Notes under the pieces: generated by a model
What the model saw: only the letters and a program-made list of their open reading frames with translations
What the model was told of the DNA's origin: nothing
Databases searched by the model: none
Made by a program: the position numbers and the translations under genes
Shown here: positions 9,149 through 16,964 of the stretch, one piece after another
Position numbering within the stretch: the stretch's first letter is position 1
Layout: each line of letters opens with the position of its first letter
NCBI RefSeq assembly: GCF_020092905.1
Contig: NZ_JAGSGB010000001.1
Location: 992,001-1,056,000 of the forward strand
DNA: 64,000 bases
Reading direction: 5' to 3'
DNA from: Pacificimonas aurantium
GTDB taxonomy: Bacteria > Pseudomonadota > Alphaproteobacteria > Sphingomonadales > Sphingomonadaceae

Positions 9149-9173
9149 AGTCACGCTCTCTTTCCGTTTCTCG

Positions 9174-9199
9174 AACGGTGCGTCGCGGGCCTGCGTTCC
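9174..9199 (-). promoter_or_regulatory. EcfG-type promoter (exact)
   Basis: On the minus strand: GGAAC (9199-9195), 17-bp spacer, CGTT (9177-9174). This is the known alphaproteobacterial general-stress sigma EcfG consensus. It lies about 26 bp upstream of the ATG at 9148. Confidence 0.75.
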
Positions 9200-9356
9200 C
9201 CGAAGTGCCGCCGGCCGCAGCAACCGACACGGCAGCTTGCTAACAAAAGAACGAGGGGAAAATTTTCGGACCGGATCGGAACACCTGCCCTCTTTTGTCG
9301 TTCTTTGGGTCAGATAGCGAATGATATCCCCCCCCCGCTCTCGCTGTCTGATAACA

Positions 9357-9407
9357 GAGGCCCGGGTTCATGCCCCTTCCCCCCCAACCGGCATGAACCC
9401 GGGCTTC
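9357..9407. repeat. Strong palindrome in the 389-bp gap before the entericidin genes
   Basis: CCCGGGTTCATGCC (9361-9374) pairs perfectly with GGCATGAACCCGGG (9390-9403) around a 15-nt C-rich loop; pairing extends a few more bases outward. The gap 9149-9537 otherwise holds only the two promoter-like sites listed, a C-run near 9331, and no convincing open frame. The palindrome is followed by CTTCATATTTT, so it could be a weak terminator, part of a small RNA, or an extragenic repeat. Confidence 0.6.
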
Positions 9408-9482
9408 ATATTTTCCCCGCTTCCAACTCTCGCCTGCAGCGCACGACCCTGCGTTCGACCAGGCTCGCCCCTCCATACGCAC

Positions 9483-9507
9483 GGAACCATGCCCGCCTGG
9501 GGCTGTT
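9483..9507 (+). promoter_or_regulatory. EcfG-like promoter of first entericidin gene
   Basis: GGAAC (9483-9487), 16-bp spacer, TGTT (9504-9507). One mismatch in the -10 element from CGTT. Located 30 bp upstream of ATG 9538. Confidence 0.5.
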
Positions 9508-9537
9508 CACCTCCGTAGGAAAGAGGGAGTTACGTCG

Positions 9538-9684
9538 ATGAAAAAGGTATATATTTCCGCCGCCATGGCCTTCGGCCTCGCGCTTGCCGGGTGCAATACC
9601 TGGGACGGGATGGGCGAAGATGTGGAAAGCGCCGGCGATGCCGTCGAAGATGCCACGGACGAAGTGAATGACGGCGACGCCTAG
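9538..9684 (+). CDS. Entericidin-type small lipoprotein (copy 1)
   Basis: A 48-aa lipoprotein. It has a signal peptide MKKVYISAAMAFGLALAGC, a lipobox LAGC with Cys19, then NTWDGMGEDVESAGDAVEDA. That tail matches the entericidin A/B family pattern CNT..G.GEDV.SAG.A.EDA. E. coli EcnA and EcnB are a proposed antidote/toxin lipoprotein pair, with EcnB linked to stationary-phase lysis; the role here is inferred. The ribosome site is AAGAGGGAG. A second copy lies 111 bp downstream. The C-terminus is unusually acidic (DEVNDGDA). Confidence 0.85.
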   Translation: MKKVYISAAMAFGLALAGCNTWDGMGEDVESAGDAVEDATDEVNDGDA

Positions 9685-9738
9685 CGTTCATTGCTCGTCG
9701 AGTGCGCCAGCCTGAAGGGCTGCGCAGGGCCCGGCCCG

Positions 9739-9764
9739 GGAACCTGGTCGCTGTCCGGTGCGTC
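9739..9764 (+). promoter_or_regulatory. EcfG-like promoter of second entericidin gene
   Basis: GGAAC (9739-9743), 17-bp spacer, CGTC (9761-9764). One mismatch from CGTT, 31 bp upstream of ATG 9796. A CGTCATTCCGG half-repeat resembling the serC-serA repeat overlaps the -10 region. Confidence 0.45.
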
Positions 9765-9795
9765 ATTCCGGGCGGGGGACCGCTAAGGAGGCGAT

Positions 9796-9921
9796 ATGCG
9801 TAAGATAGTTCTTCCTGTGATGCTGGCGCTCGGCCTGGCCACGGCAGCATGCAATACGGTCAAGGGTGTCGGCGAGGACATCGAATCCGTCGGCGAAGCC
9901 GGTGAGGATGCGATTGACTGA
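9796..9921 (+). CDS. Entericidin-type small lipoprotein (copy 2)
   Basis: A 41-aa lipoprotein. Signal MRKIVLPVMLALGLATAAC (Cys19), then NTVKGVGEDIESVGEAGEDAID, very close to the entericidin family core. A near-perfect AAGGAGG ribosome site precedes ATG 9796. With copy 1 it forms a tandem pair like ecnA-ecnB, each with its own EcfG-like promoter. A terminator follows directly. Confidence 0.88.
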   Translation: MRKIVLPVMLALGLATAACNTVKGVGEDIESVGEAGEDAID

Positions 9922-9945
9922 GCTCGACTGAGCCAGATGCGAAAC

Positions 9946-9977
9946 AGGGGCGGCGCCGTGCGGCGTACGCCCCTTTT
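9946..9977 (+). terminator. Intrinsic terminator after entericidin pair
   Basis: AGGGGCG (9946-9952) pairs with CGCCCCT (9968-9974), with an extra CGCCG/CGGCG stem inside, followed by TTTTCTTT. A good rho-independent terminator for the entericidin genes. Confidence 0.8.
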
Positions 9978-10002
9978 CTTTGCCCCTGATATGGGTGTTT
10001 AT

Positions 10003-10025
10003 CTGAATGGCCTGCGGCCATTCAG
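10003..10025 (-). terminator. Hairpin directly after tatC stop
   Basis: CTGAATGGCC-TGC-GGCCATTCAG is a perfect 10-bp stem with a 3-nt loop, starting 1 nt after the tatC stop codon. There is no T-run on the minus strand, so it may be a 3' stabiliser or a rho-assisted terminator. Confidence 0.6.
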
Positions 10026-10026
10026 G

Positions 10027-10824
10027 CTACTCAGCGGCTTCCCGCTCCAGCTTTGCGGCCCTGCGGTGTGTGATGAGGATCGCGACCAGCGACAGTTCGT
10101 AAAGCACGATCATCGGCACGGCGAGCATGAACTGCGACACGACGTCCGGCGGCGTGACAATGGCCGCGATGACGAAGGCGGCCACGATGGCGTAGCGGCG
10201 AAAGCCCCTTAGCTGCTCGAGCGTCACCAGCCCCGCTCGTTCGACCAGCATCAGCGCGATCGGCACGAGAAAGCACAGGCCGAAGGCGAAGATCAGGCTC
10301 ATTGCGAAGCTGAGATAGTCGCCGACCGCGGGAAGGGCCTGCAGCGAAACCCCGGCCGTTTCCCCCTGCATTTCGAGAAGGAAGGTAAACACGGTGGGCA
10401 TGGCGATGTAGTAAGCGAGCGCTGCACCGAGGAAGAACAGCACCGGCGTCGCAATCAGGAAGGGCAGCAGCGCGCGTTTCTCGTTCTTGTACAGGCCGGG
10501 AGCGACAAAGGCCCAGACCTGGTTTGCGATGATCGGGAAAGCGAACAGAAAGGCCGCGAAGAACGCGACCTTTATCTTCGTGAAGAAGGCCTCGTAGAGC
10601 TTCGTGTAGATCAACGTCTGGCGCGTTCCGTCGCCCACCCGGTCATAGGCCTCCAGCAGCGGCTGGCCGAGAAAGGCAAGGAGCTCGTCGGAAACGGCAA
10701 AGGCGGCGAAGAAGAAGAGCAGCAGCGCCGCGACCGACCACAGCAGCCGCGTCCGCAGCTCCGTCAGATGTTCGAGCAGCGGCGCGCGCGAGTCGTCGAT
10801 ATCGTCGGGGCGGCTATCGCTCAC
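10027..10824 (-). CDS. tatC: Sec-independent protein translocase subunit TatC
   Basis: Multi-spanning receptor subunit of the twin-arginine translocase, which with TatB binds RR signal peptides. 265 aa with six predicted membrane segments. The family motifs HLTELRTRLLWSV (residues 19-31), FPIIANQVWAFVAPGLYKNEKR and the proline-containing last loop (TPPDVVSQFMLAVPM) are visible. The start overlaps the tatB stop by 4 nt. The order tatA-tatB-tatC on the minus strand is canonical. Confidence 0.97.
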   Translation of the reverse strand: MSDSRPDDIDDSRAPLLEHLTELRTRLLWSVAALLLFFFAAFAVSDELLAFLGQPLLEAYDRVGDGTRQTLIYTKLYEAFFTKIKVAFFAAFLFAFPIIANQVWAFVAPGLYKNEKRALLPFLIATPVLFFLGAALAYYIAMPTVFTFLLEMQGETAGVSLQALPAVGDYLSFAMSLIFAFGLCFLVPIALMLVERAGLVTLEQLRGFRRYAIVAAFVIAAIVTPPDVVSQFMLAVPMIVLYELSLVAILITHRRAAKLEREAAE

Positions 10825-11207
10825 GGCTCGCCCTTCCGGTCAGCTGACGGGGATGATGGGCCAGGCGCTGTTCCCGGTGTCTCGGACGAAGATGGCGGCG
10901 GTCCGTCTTCCGGCGGCTTGGGAGCTGAGGAGGGCGGTGGGTCGGGAAGGCCCGGTGCCTGTGCGTTCGGGTGCGCGCGCATGATTTCCGCATTGTGGCG
11001 GTCCCATTTCTCGCGCATCTCGTCGAGCTCCGCCTGGCGGATCATCTCGTCCATACCGGATTTGAAATGGCGCGCGGTCCCGCGAACCTTCGCAGCGGCC
11101 CGGCCGACCGTTCTCATCACCCGCGGCAGGTCCTTTGGTCCCACCACCAGAAGAGCGACGATCGCGATGAAAAATAGCTCGAAGCCGCCCAGATCGAAAA
11201 AGGGCAT
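10821..11207 (-). CDS. tatB: Sec-independent protein translocase subunit TatB
   Basis: 128 aa with one N-terminal membrane segment (FFDLGGFELFFIAIVALLVVG), the PKDLPRVMR amphipathic hinge and helix, and a long Pro/Ser-rich cytosolic tail. The second-position aspartate/glutamate region (DLGGFEL) marks TatB rather than TatA. It sits between tatA and tatC with overlapping or close junctions, so all three are co-translated. Confidence 0.94.
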   Translation of the reverse strand: MPFFDLGGFELFFIAIVALLVVGPKDLPRVMRTVGRAAAKVRGTARHFKSGMDEMIRQAELDEMREKWDRHNAEIMRAHPNAQAPGLPDPPPSSAPKPPEDGPPPSSSETPGTAPGPSSPSADRKGEP

Positions 11208-11219
11208 GGCCCGGTTGTC

Positions 11220-11477
11220 CTAGCGGGGGTCGCGCTCGCTGGAGGCCGGTGCCGCCTGTGTGGGCTCGACTGGCGTTTCCGCATGCTTCGGATGGGAGTC
11301 GCTGGAAAGCGCCTTGCGCTCCGACTCGGGCGTGCCGTCGTCGTCGGCAAGACCGTGCTTGAAGCTTTTGATCCCCTTGCCGAGGTCGCCCATCATCTCC
11401 GAAATCCGGCCCTTGCCGAAGAGCAGCATGATGACGAGTGCCACGATGAGCCAATGCCAAATACTGAGGCTGCCCAT
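11220..11477 (-). CDS. tatA: Sec-independent protein translocase subunit TatA
   Basis: 85 aa. The N-terminal membrane segment ([17 protein letters not shown]) is followed by the [21 protein letters not shown] amphipathic helix and an acidic tail with the family's DDD patch. TatA forms the pore-forming oligomer. ATG 11477 is preceded by AGGGAG; in-frame upstream codons lack homology. First gene of the tatABC operon. Confidence 0.95.
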   Translation of the reverse strand: MGSLSIWHWLIVALVIMLLFGKGRISEMMGDLGKGIKSFKHGLADDDGTPESERKALSSDSHPKHAETPVEPTQAAPASSERDPR

Positions 11478-11635
11478 GATAAAATCTCCCTTCGTTCGCC
11501 GCCGCATGTGGGAAGCGCGCGGGTTCATTACTAGGTAAGCGAGGGGGACGCCGCAAACCAAAGCGTACCCTTGACGGAATATAGGCGCGCACCGCAGTGA
11601 GATGCTTTGGCGGGGCCGAGTTGAAGGGCTAGTTC

Positions 11636-12514
11636 ATGCAGGAAGAAGATACGGCGGCCGGCACCATGGAAGATGCACCCGCGCACCCCCCGGCGCGCCA
11701 GCCCGAACATATCGGCGCCATCCTTCAGGAAGCACGGCTGGAACAGGGGCGCGAACTGTCCGATATCGCCAATCTGACGCGCATCCCCGTCCGCCATCTG
11801 GCCGCGATCGAGAGCGGCGACCATTCCAGCCTGCCGGCGATCCCCTATTCGATCGGGTTCGTGAAGAATTATGCCCGCGAGGTCGGCATCGACCCTGACC
11901 AGGCCGCAGCGCAGTTCCGCGCGGAGACGACCCTGACCGTTCGGGAGCCCGTCGAGATCAACATCAATCCGATCGACGAGCGCCGGGTGCCGCCTAAATC
12001 TGCGGTATTCCTGGGCCTTGGGCTGCTTGCGATCGTGGTCATCGTGGCGTTGCTGTGGGCGGCCGGGATTTTCGGCGGCCCGAATGATGTCGCCGATCCC
12101 GAATTCGATCCTCTGTCGGACCCCACCGAGGTCGCAAGCGAGATCGGTACATCCCCGCCCGAGCTGACCGCTCCACAGGAACCCGAAGCGGCGGACGGAG
12201 AGCAGTCCGCATCGCTGAGCGGTCAGGTGGTCATTCGCGCCGACGAGGATGCCTGGGTGCGCATCCGTGGCGGCGGCGAGACGCTGCTGATGCGGATCAT
12301 GACGGCCGGCGAAACCTTCGAAGTTCCGGAGGGACGCGATGATCTTCAGCTTCGTACCGGCCGTGCAGGGGCGTTGACCATCCTGGTAGGCGGGGAGGAG
12401 CTTCCCAGGCTCGGCGGCAATGACGAGGTCGTCGGCGAGGTGCCGCTGACGCCTGCCGGTCTCCAGGACTATGTCTCGTCGCTGGATGAAGACGATGCGG
12501 GTGAGGAAGGCTGA
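11636..12514 (+). CDS. rodZ: RodZ-like cytoskeleton/HTH membrane protein
   Basis: A 292-aa bitopic protein. It has an N-terminal XRE-type HTH_25 domain (about residues 25-95, IGAILQEARLEQGRELSDIA), one membrane span (about 122-146) and a periplasmic DUF4115 domain (about 190-262, DAWVRIRGGGETLLMRIM). RodZ links MreB filaments to the elongation machinery in rods. Acidic/Pro-rich linkers join the parts. It is followed by cpoB, tilS and ftsH in the same direction. Confidence 0.85.
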   Translation: MQEEDTAAGTMEDAPAHPPARQPEHIGAILQEARLEQGRELSDIANLTRIPVRHLAAIESGDHSSLPAIPYSIGFVKNYAREVGIDPDQAAAQFRAETTLTVREPVEININPIDERRVPPKSAVFLGLGLLAIVVIVALLWAAGIFGGPNDVADPEFDPLSDPTEVASEIGTSPPELTAPQEPEAADGEQSASLSGQVVIRADEDAWVRIRGGGETLLMRIMTAGETFEVPEGRDDLQLRTGRAGALTILVGGEELPRLGGNDEVVGEVPLTPAGLQDYVSSLDEDDAGEEG

Positions 12515-12602
12515 GGCGATCTTCATCGCCCAGTCATGCGCCGGGCGATAGGCCTTTTCCGCCATCGCCATTGAGTTCGAACGGTTCGAGAAGAGAGAGA
12601 AT

Positions 12603-13406
12603 ATGCGCGTAGCGGCCACGGCACTTGTTCTGGGACTGATCGCAGGCCCCGTTTCGGCCCAGACAGTCGATACGCTCGATCGGCGGGTGACGCGCGTCGA
12701 GAAGGAAGTCCGGGCGCTGCAACGCGAGGTCTTTCCGGGCGGGGACGAGCGCTTTTTCGAGCCCGAAGTGAGGACCGGCGATCCGGCTGAGGAGCCCGGC
12801 TTCGGCGTTCCTGCCGCCACGCCTTCGACCGTCATGACCGAGCGCCTGGATGCGCTGGAGCAGCAGGTCCAGACGCTTACCGGTCAGGTCGAGGAACAGG
12901 CCTTTGCCATTCGCCAGTTGCAGGAGCGACTGGAGCGGTTCGAGAGCGACGCCACGTTCCGTCTAGAACAGCTTGAGGGCGGGTCCGCAGGCGGCGAGGC
13001 CGAAACGGCCGCCGGGGACGGAGGGCCGTTCGACGCAGCGCTCGCCCAGTATCGCAGCGGCGACTATGCGGGTGCCCAGGTCGGATTTTCCGCTTTTCTC
13101 GAAGCCAATCCCGATGACGAGCGCGCCAGCGCCGCGGGCTATTGGCTCGGCCGGTCTCTTCTTGCGCGGGACCAGCCGGCTCAGGCCGTGCGGACATTTC
13201 TTGAGAATTATCAGACCTACCGCGATGCCCCGCGGGCGCCCGACAGCCTGCTGTGGGTCGGCCGCTCGCTGATGAGCCTCGATCCGCCTGTTTCCGACCG
13301 GGCATGCCAGGCCTATGACCGGCTGGAAGAGGAATATGAGGGCCGCCTGTCGGACGAGGTCGCGTCGGGCCTCGTCGAATCCCGTCTCGCGGCCAATTGC
13401 AGCTAG
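12603..13406 (+). CDS. cpoB: Tol-Pal system accessory protein CpoB (YbgF)
   Basis: A 267-aa periplasmic protein. A signal peptide is cleaved near VSAQ (residue 20). Coiled-coil heptads follow (about 21-45 and 80-125), then a C-terminal TPR domain (from about 145: FDAALAQYRSGDYAGAQVGFSAFLEANPD in pieces typical of YbgF). CpoB coordinates PBP1B and Tol during constriction. tol-pal genes are not adjacent here. tilS starts inside its 3' end. Confidence 0.88.
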   Translation: MRVAATALVLGLIAGPVSAQTVDTLDRRVTRVEKEVRALQREVFPGGDERFFEPEVRTGDPAEEPGFGVPAATPSTVMTERLDALEQQVQTLTGQVEEQAFAIRQLQERLERFESDATFRLEQLEGGSAGGEAETAAGDGGPFDAALAQYRSGDYAGAQVGFSAFLEANPDDERASAAGYWLGRSLLARDQPAQAVRTFLENYQTYRDAPRAPDSLLWVGRSLMSLDPPVSDRACQAYDRLEEEYEGRLSDEVASGLVESRLAANCS

Positions 13407-14350
13407 CCGGAGACTTCGGCGCGGCGCTGTCCGCGCTTGCTCCTGACTTCGGGCCGTCCGCACGGCTGGCCCTGGCCGTATCTGGCGGCGGCGACAGTTA
13501 CGGCATGCTCGCCCTTGCTGCGGACCTGCTGCCCGATCGCATTACGGTTTTTACCATCGACCACCGCCTGCGCGCCGCGAGCGGACAGGAATGCGAAGCC
13601 GTGCTGTCCGCCTGCGCGGTACGCGGCATTCCGGCCGAGCGAATCGACCTGGACTGGCCCAGCGGCGTTCCCCAATCGAACCGCCAGGCCCAGGCGCGCG
13701 AGGCCCGCTATCGCGTTCTCACCGCTGCCTGTGCCGAGCGCGGCCTTACCTGGCTTGCAACCGCTCACCACGCGGACGACCAGGCTGAAACATTCCTGAT
13801 GCGCGCGGCGCGCGGTAGCGGCCTTTCGGGCCTCGCCGGGGTCAGGGCGCGGCGGCGGATCGGCGAGCTTGTCCTTCTGCGTCCCTGTCTCGGCATGCGG
13901 AGTGAGACATTGCATCAGGCTGCGCGTGCTGCCGGCTTCATACCCATAGAGGACCCAAGTAATTCCGACCCCTCCTATGACCGCAGCGGCGTGCGCGCCC
14001 TTCTGGAGGGGACGGACTTGCTGCCCGCAGAGCGCCTGGCCGCCGCCGCATCGCACCTTGCCGATGCCGAGGAGGCGCTGGCCTGGCTGGCCAAGGAGGC
14101 CCGCCGCACGCGCTGTTGGAGCAGGGGCGACGAGCTTCGCTTCGATGCGCGAGGGCTCCCCTCCGAAACCGTGCTCAGGGTCGTCCGCTCCGTCATCCTG
14201 GACCTCGGCGGGGAACTGCCTCGCGGGACGCAGGCTCAGCGCCTCGTGGAGACGCTTGGACGTGGAGGCCGGGCTTCGCTGTCCAATGTGCAGGCTTCGG
14301 GGGGAGCAGTGTGGACTTTCCGGCGGGAAAACGATCCGCGCCGTGCCTAG
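13397..14350 (+). CDS. tilS: tRNA(Ile)-lysidine synthetase
   Basis: Adds lysine to C34 of tRNA-Ile(CAU) using ATP, so that it reads AUA. About 317 aa. The PP-loop AVSGGGDSYGM, IDHRLRAASGQE, NRQAQAREARY, ATAHHADDQAETFLMR and RPCLGM..L motifs are all present. It lacks the extra C-terminal domains of E. coli TilS, as usual for short forms. The start is probably TTG 13397, overlapping the cpoB stop by 10 nt; the exact start is uncertain. Confidence 0.9.
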   Translation: MQLAGDFGAALSALAPDFGPSARLALAVSGGGDSYGMLALAADLLPDRITVFTIDHRLRAASGQECEAVLSACAVRGIPAERIDLDWPSGVPQSNRQAQAREARYRVLTAACAERGLTWLATAHHADDQAETFLMRAARGSGLSGLAGVRARRRIGELVLLRPCLGMRSETLHQAARAAGFIPIEDPSNSDPSYDRSGVRALLEGTDLLPAERLAAAASHLADAEEALAWLAKEARRTRCWSRGDELRFDARGLPSETVLRVVRSVILDLGGELPRGTQAQRLVETLGRGGRASLSNVQASGGAVWTFRRENDPRRA

Positions 14351-14437
14351 CCGGGCATTTCCGTCGCGGGCCTTGGGAAGCGGCGGCGGAATGCCTATGT
14401 TCGACGCTACGCATTCAGAATTGGACTCGTAACGACG

Positions 14438-16399
14438 ATGAGCGATCAGGACCCGAACAAGAAGAGCCCCCCGCCCTGGACTAAGAACCTGGCTATCTGG
14501 GCGGTCATCGTTCTCGCTCTGATCGTCGGCGTTTCGCTGTTCGGTGGGCAATCGGGCAGTTCCAGCGCCACCGCCATCGCCTATTCCGACTTCATCGAGA
14601 AAGTGGAGGAGGGCTCGGTCGAAGCGGTCGAAATTCGCGGCCGTGAGATCGCCGGGCGCATGACGAACGGTCAGGAATTCCAGACCTATGCGCCGGAAGA
14701 CCCTGGCCTCGTCGAGCGGCTGGAAGATCAGGACGTTACGTTCAACGCCCAGCCAGAGGAAAGCCGCAGTCTGCTCGGTGCGATCCTCATCAACATGCTC
14801 CCCATGCTGCTGCTGATCGGTATCTGGATCTTCTTTATGCGGCAGATGCAGAACGGTGCCGGACGCGGTGCCATGGGCTTCGGCAAGAGCCGCGCCAAGA
14901 TGCTGACCGAGAAGCATGGCCGCGTGACCTTCGACGACGTCGCTGGGATCAACGAGGCCCGCGAGGAGCTTGAGGAGATCGTCGACTTCCTCAAGGACCC
15001 GTCGAAATTTTCGCGTTTGGGCGGCAAGATCCCGAAAGGCGCCCTGCTGGTCGGCCCCCCGGGCACCGGTAAGACGCTGCTGGCGCGCGCCATCGCAGGC
15101 GAGGCGGGGGTCCCCTTCTTCACGATTTCGGGTTCCGACTTCGTCGAGATGTTCGTCGGCGTGGGCGCCAGCCGTGTCCGCGACATGTTCGAACAGGCGA
15201 AGAAGTCTGCCCCCTGCATCATCTTCATCGACGAGATCGATGCCGTCGGTCGTCATCGCGGCGCCGGCCTTGGCGGCGGCAATGACGAGCGTGAACAGAC
15301 GCTGAACCAGCTGCTCGTCGAGATGGACGGCTTCGACGCGAACGAGGGCATCATCATCATCGCGGCGACGAACCGCCCCGATGTGCTCGACCCTGCGCTG
15401 CTGCGTCCGGGCCGCTTCGACCGTCAGGTTGTCGTGCCGCGCCCCGACATCGAGGGCCGCGAGAAGATTCTCGAAGTCCATATGAAAAAGGTGCCGTTGG
15501 CGCCCGACGTGGTCGCCCGGACCATCGCGCGCGGTACGCCGGGCTTTTCCGGTGCCGATCTTGCCAATCTCGTCAACGAGGCAGCGCTTCTCGCCGCACG
15601 CAAGGGCAAGCGCCTCGTCGGTATGGCCGAGTTCGAGGAAGCCAAGGACAAGGTCATGATGGGGTCCGAACGAAAGACCATGGTCATGACCGAGGACGAG
15701 AAGAAGATGACCGCCTATCACGAGGCCGGCCATGCCCTTGTCGCCCTGCACGAGCCCGCCTCAGACCCGATCCACAAGGCGACGATCATCCCGCGCGGCC
15801 GTGCGCTCGGTATGGTTATGCGTCTGCCCGAGCGTGACGAATACAGCTATCACCGTGACAAGATGCACGCGAACATGGCGGTCGCCATGGGCGGACGCGT
15901 GGCCGAGGAGATCATCTTCGGTTATGACAAGGTGTCGTCCGGTGCGTCGGGCGATATCCAATATGCCACCGACCTCGCCCGCAACATGGTCACTCAGTGG
16001 GGCATGTCCGACAAGGTCGGGCCGGTCATGCTGACCGAGAACCAGCAGGAAGTCTTTCTCGGCCAACAGCTCAGCCAGCAGAAGAATGTGTCCGAAGCCA
16101 CTGCGCAGCTGATCGATGCGGAGGTGAAGCGCGTCATCGAGGAGGGCTATCAGCGTGCCAAGGACGTGCTGGGCGGACATGAGGAGCAGCTCCACGCTCT
16201 TGCGGGGGCGCTTCTGGAATATGAGACCCTGAGCGGCGACGAGATCAAGACGCTGATGGATGGCGGGTCGATCGACCGCTCGAGCGCGAAGGCGAAGCCG
16301 GTCATCTCAACTGCCGGCGTCTCGGCCATTCCGAAGTCCGGCAAGCGTAGCGGCCGGCGCGGCGGTGACGAGCCGGACGGGCTGCCCGAAGGCGCCTGA
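14438..16399 (+). CDS. ftsH: ATP-dependent zinc metalloprotease FtsH
   Basis: Membrane-anchored AAA+ protease of 653 aa that degrades membrane and short-lived regulatory proteins. Two N-terminal membrane spans (about 18-36 and 116-134) flank a periplasmic domain. Walker A GPPGTGKT is at 206-213, Walker B is [10 protein letters not shown], the SRH is near 312-330, and the zinc motif HEAGH is at 428-432. The Arg/Gly-rich tail is variable. The tilS-ftsH order fits sphingomonads. A terminator follows. Confidence 0.98.
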   Translation: MSDQDPNKKSPPPWTKNLAIWAVIVLALIVGVSLFGGQSGSSSATAIAYSDFIEKVEEGSVEAVEIRGREIAGRMTNGQEFQTYAPEDPGLVERLEDQDVTFNAQPEESRSLLGAILINMLPMLLLIGIWIFFMRQMQNGAGRGAMGFGKSRAKMLTEKHGRVTFDDVAGINEAREELEEIVDFLKDPSKFSRLGGKIPKGALLVGPPGTGKTLLARAIAGEAGVPFFTISGSDFVEMFVGVGASRVRDMFEQAKKSAPCIIFIDEIDAVGRHRGAGLGGGNDEREQTLNQLLVEMDGFDANEGIIIIAATNRPDVLDPALLRPGRFDRQVVVPRPDIEGREKILEVHMKKVPLAPDVVARTIARGTPGFSGADLANLVNEAALLAARKGKRLVGMAEFEEAKDKVMMGSERKTMVMTEDEKKMTAYHEAGHALVALHEPASDPIHKATIIPRGRALGMVMRLPERDEYSYHRDKMHANMAVAMGGRVAEEIIFGYDKVSSGASGDIQYATDLARNMVTQWGMSDKVGPVMLTENQQEVFLGQQLSQQKNVSEATAQLIDAEVKRVIEEGYQRAKDVLGGHEEQLHALAGALLEYETLSGDEIKTLMDGGSIDRSSAKAKPVISTAGVSAIPKSGKRSGRRGGDEPDGLPEGA

Positions 16400-16423
16400 G
16401 GCTTCGCAAAAGAAACAGGAAAG

Positions 16424-16457
16424 AAGGCGCGGGATGTTGATTCGGCGCCTTTTTTCT
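16424..16457 (+). terminator. Intrinsic terminator after ftsH
   Basis: AAGGCGC (16424-16430) pairs with GCGCCTT (16445-16451), followed by a T-run (16450-16455) and CTT. It ends the rodZ-cpoB-tilS-ftsH unit. Confidence 0.82.
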
Positions 16458-16503
16458 TGCCGCCGTGACGTCAGTGTTTTCAATGGAGGACAGAGGGGGC
16501 CCT

Positions 16504-16935
16504 ATGATTCCATTGACCGAAAACGCCGCGCTTATGCTTCAGGCCGTTCTGTGCATGGGCCTGCTGACGCTGATCATGTTTCTGTGGATGTACGCTACGC
16601 GCTTGCCGGCCTTCAGCAAGGCCGGGATCAAGCCGCAGGCTGCCAAACATCCGGGCACCTACGAGCTGCCTTCTTCGGTTCGACAGGTCGCCGACAATTA
16701 CAACCACCTGTTCGAAGCGCCGACCTTGTTCTACGCGGTGTCGATCGCGGTGGTCCTGCTCGGTTTTGCCGATCAATTGCATGTGATCTGCGCTTGGAGC
16801 TACGTCGTCCTGCGGGTGGTTCACTCGATCATCCAGGCGTCGGTAAACGTGGTGATCGTCCGATTCCTGGTCTTCGTCCTAAGCTGGGTCGCCCTCGGAA
16901 CCATGATCGTCCGGGGCGTGTTGGCGACCTTCTGA
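16504..16935 (+). CDS. MAPEG family membrane protein
   Basis: 143 aa with about four hydrophobic segments and the MAPEG pattern (NYNHLFEAPTLFYAVSIAV, YVVLRVVHSIIQ). The family includes membrane-associated glutathione and eicosanoid enzymes; the bacterial members' substrates are mostly unknown. ATG 16504 is chosen over an upstream frame start at 16465, because homology begins at MIPLTENAALMLQAV and an AGAGGGGG ribosome site precedes it. It converges with the ABC exporter gene. Confidence 0.85.
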   Translation: MIPLTENAALMLQAVLCMGLLTLIMFLWMYATRLPAFSKAGIKPQAAKHPGTYELPSSVRQVADNYNHLFEAPTLFYAVSIAVVLLGFADQLHVICAWSYVVLRVVHSIIQASVNVVIVRFLVFVLSWVALGTMIVRGVLATF

Positions 16936-16964
16936 CGAAGCGCGCGCCATAGTCGTCCGCTATG

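Noticed and set aside
9240-9482. 80-codon minus-strand frame in the gap before the entericidin genes
   Set aside because: Composition is Gly/Ser-rich, there is no ribosome site, and it crosses the large palindrome.
13403-15751. Long minus-strand frame of about 780 codons across tilS and ftsH
   Set aside because: Mirror image of two well-identified genes; the translated sequence has no domain and low-complexity composition.
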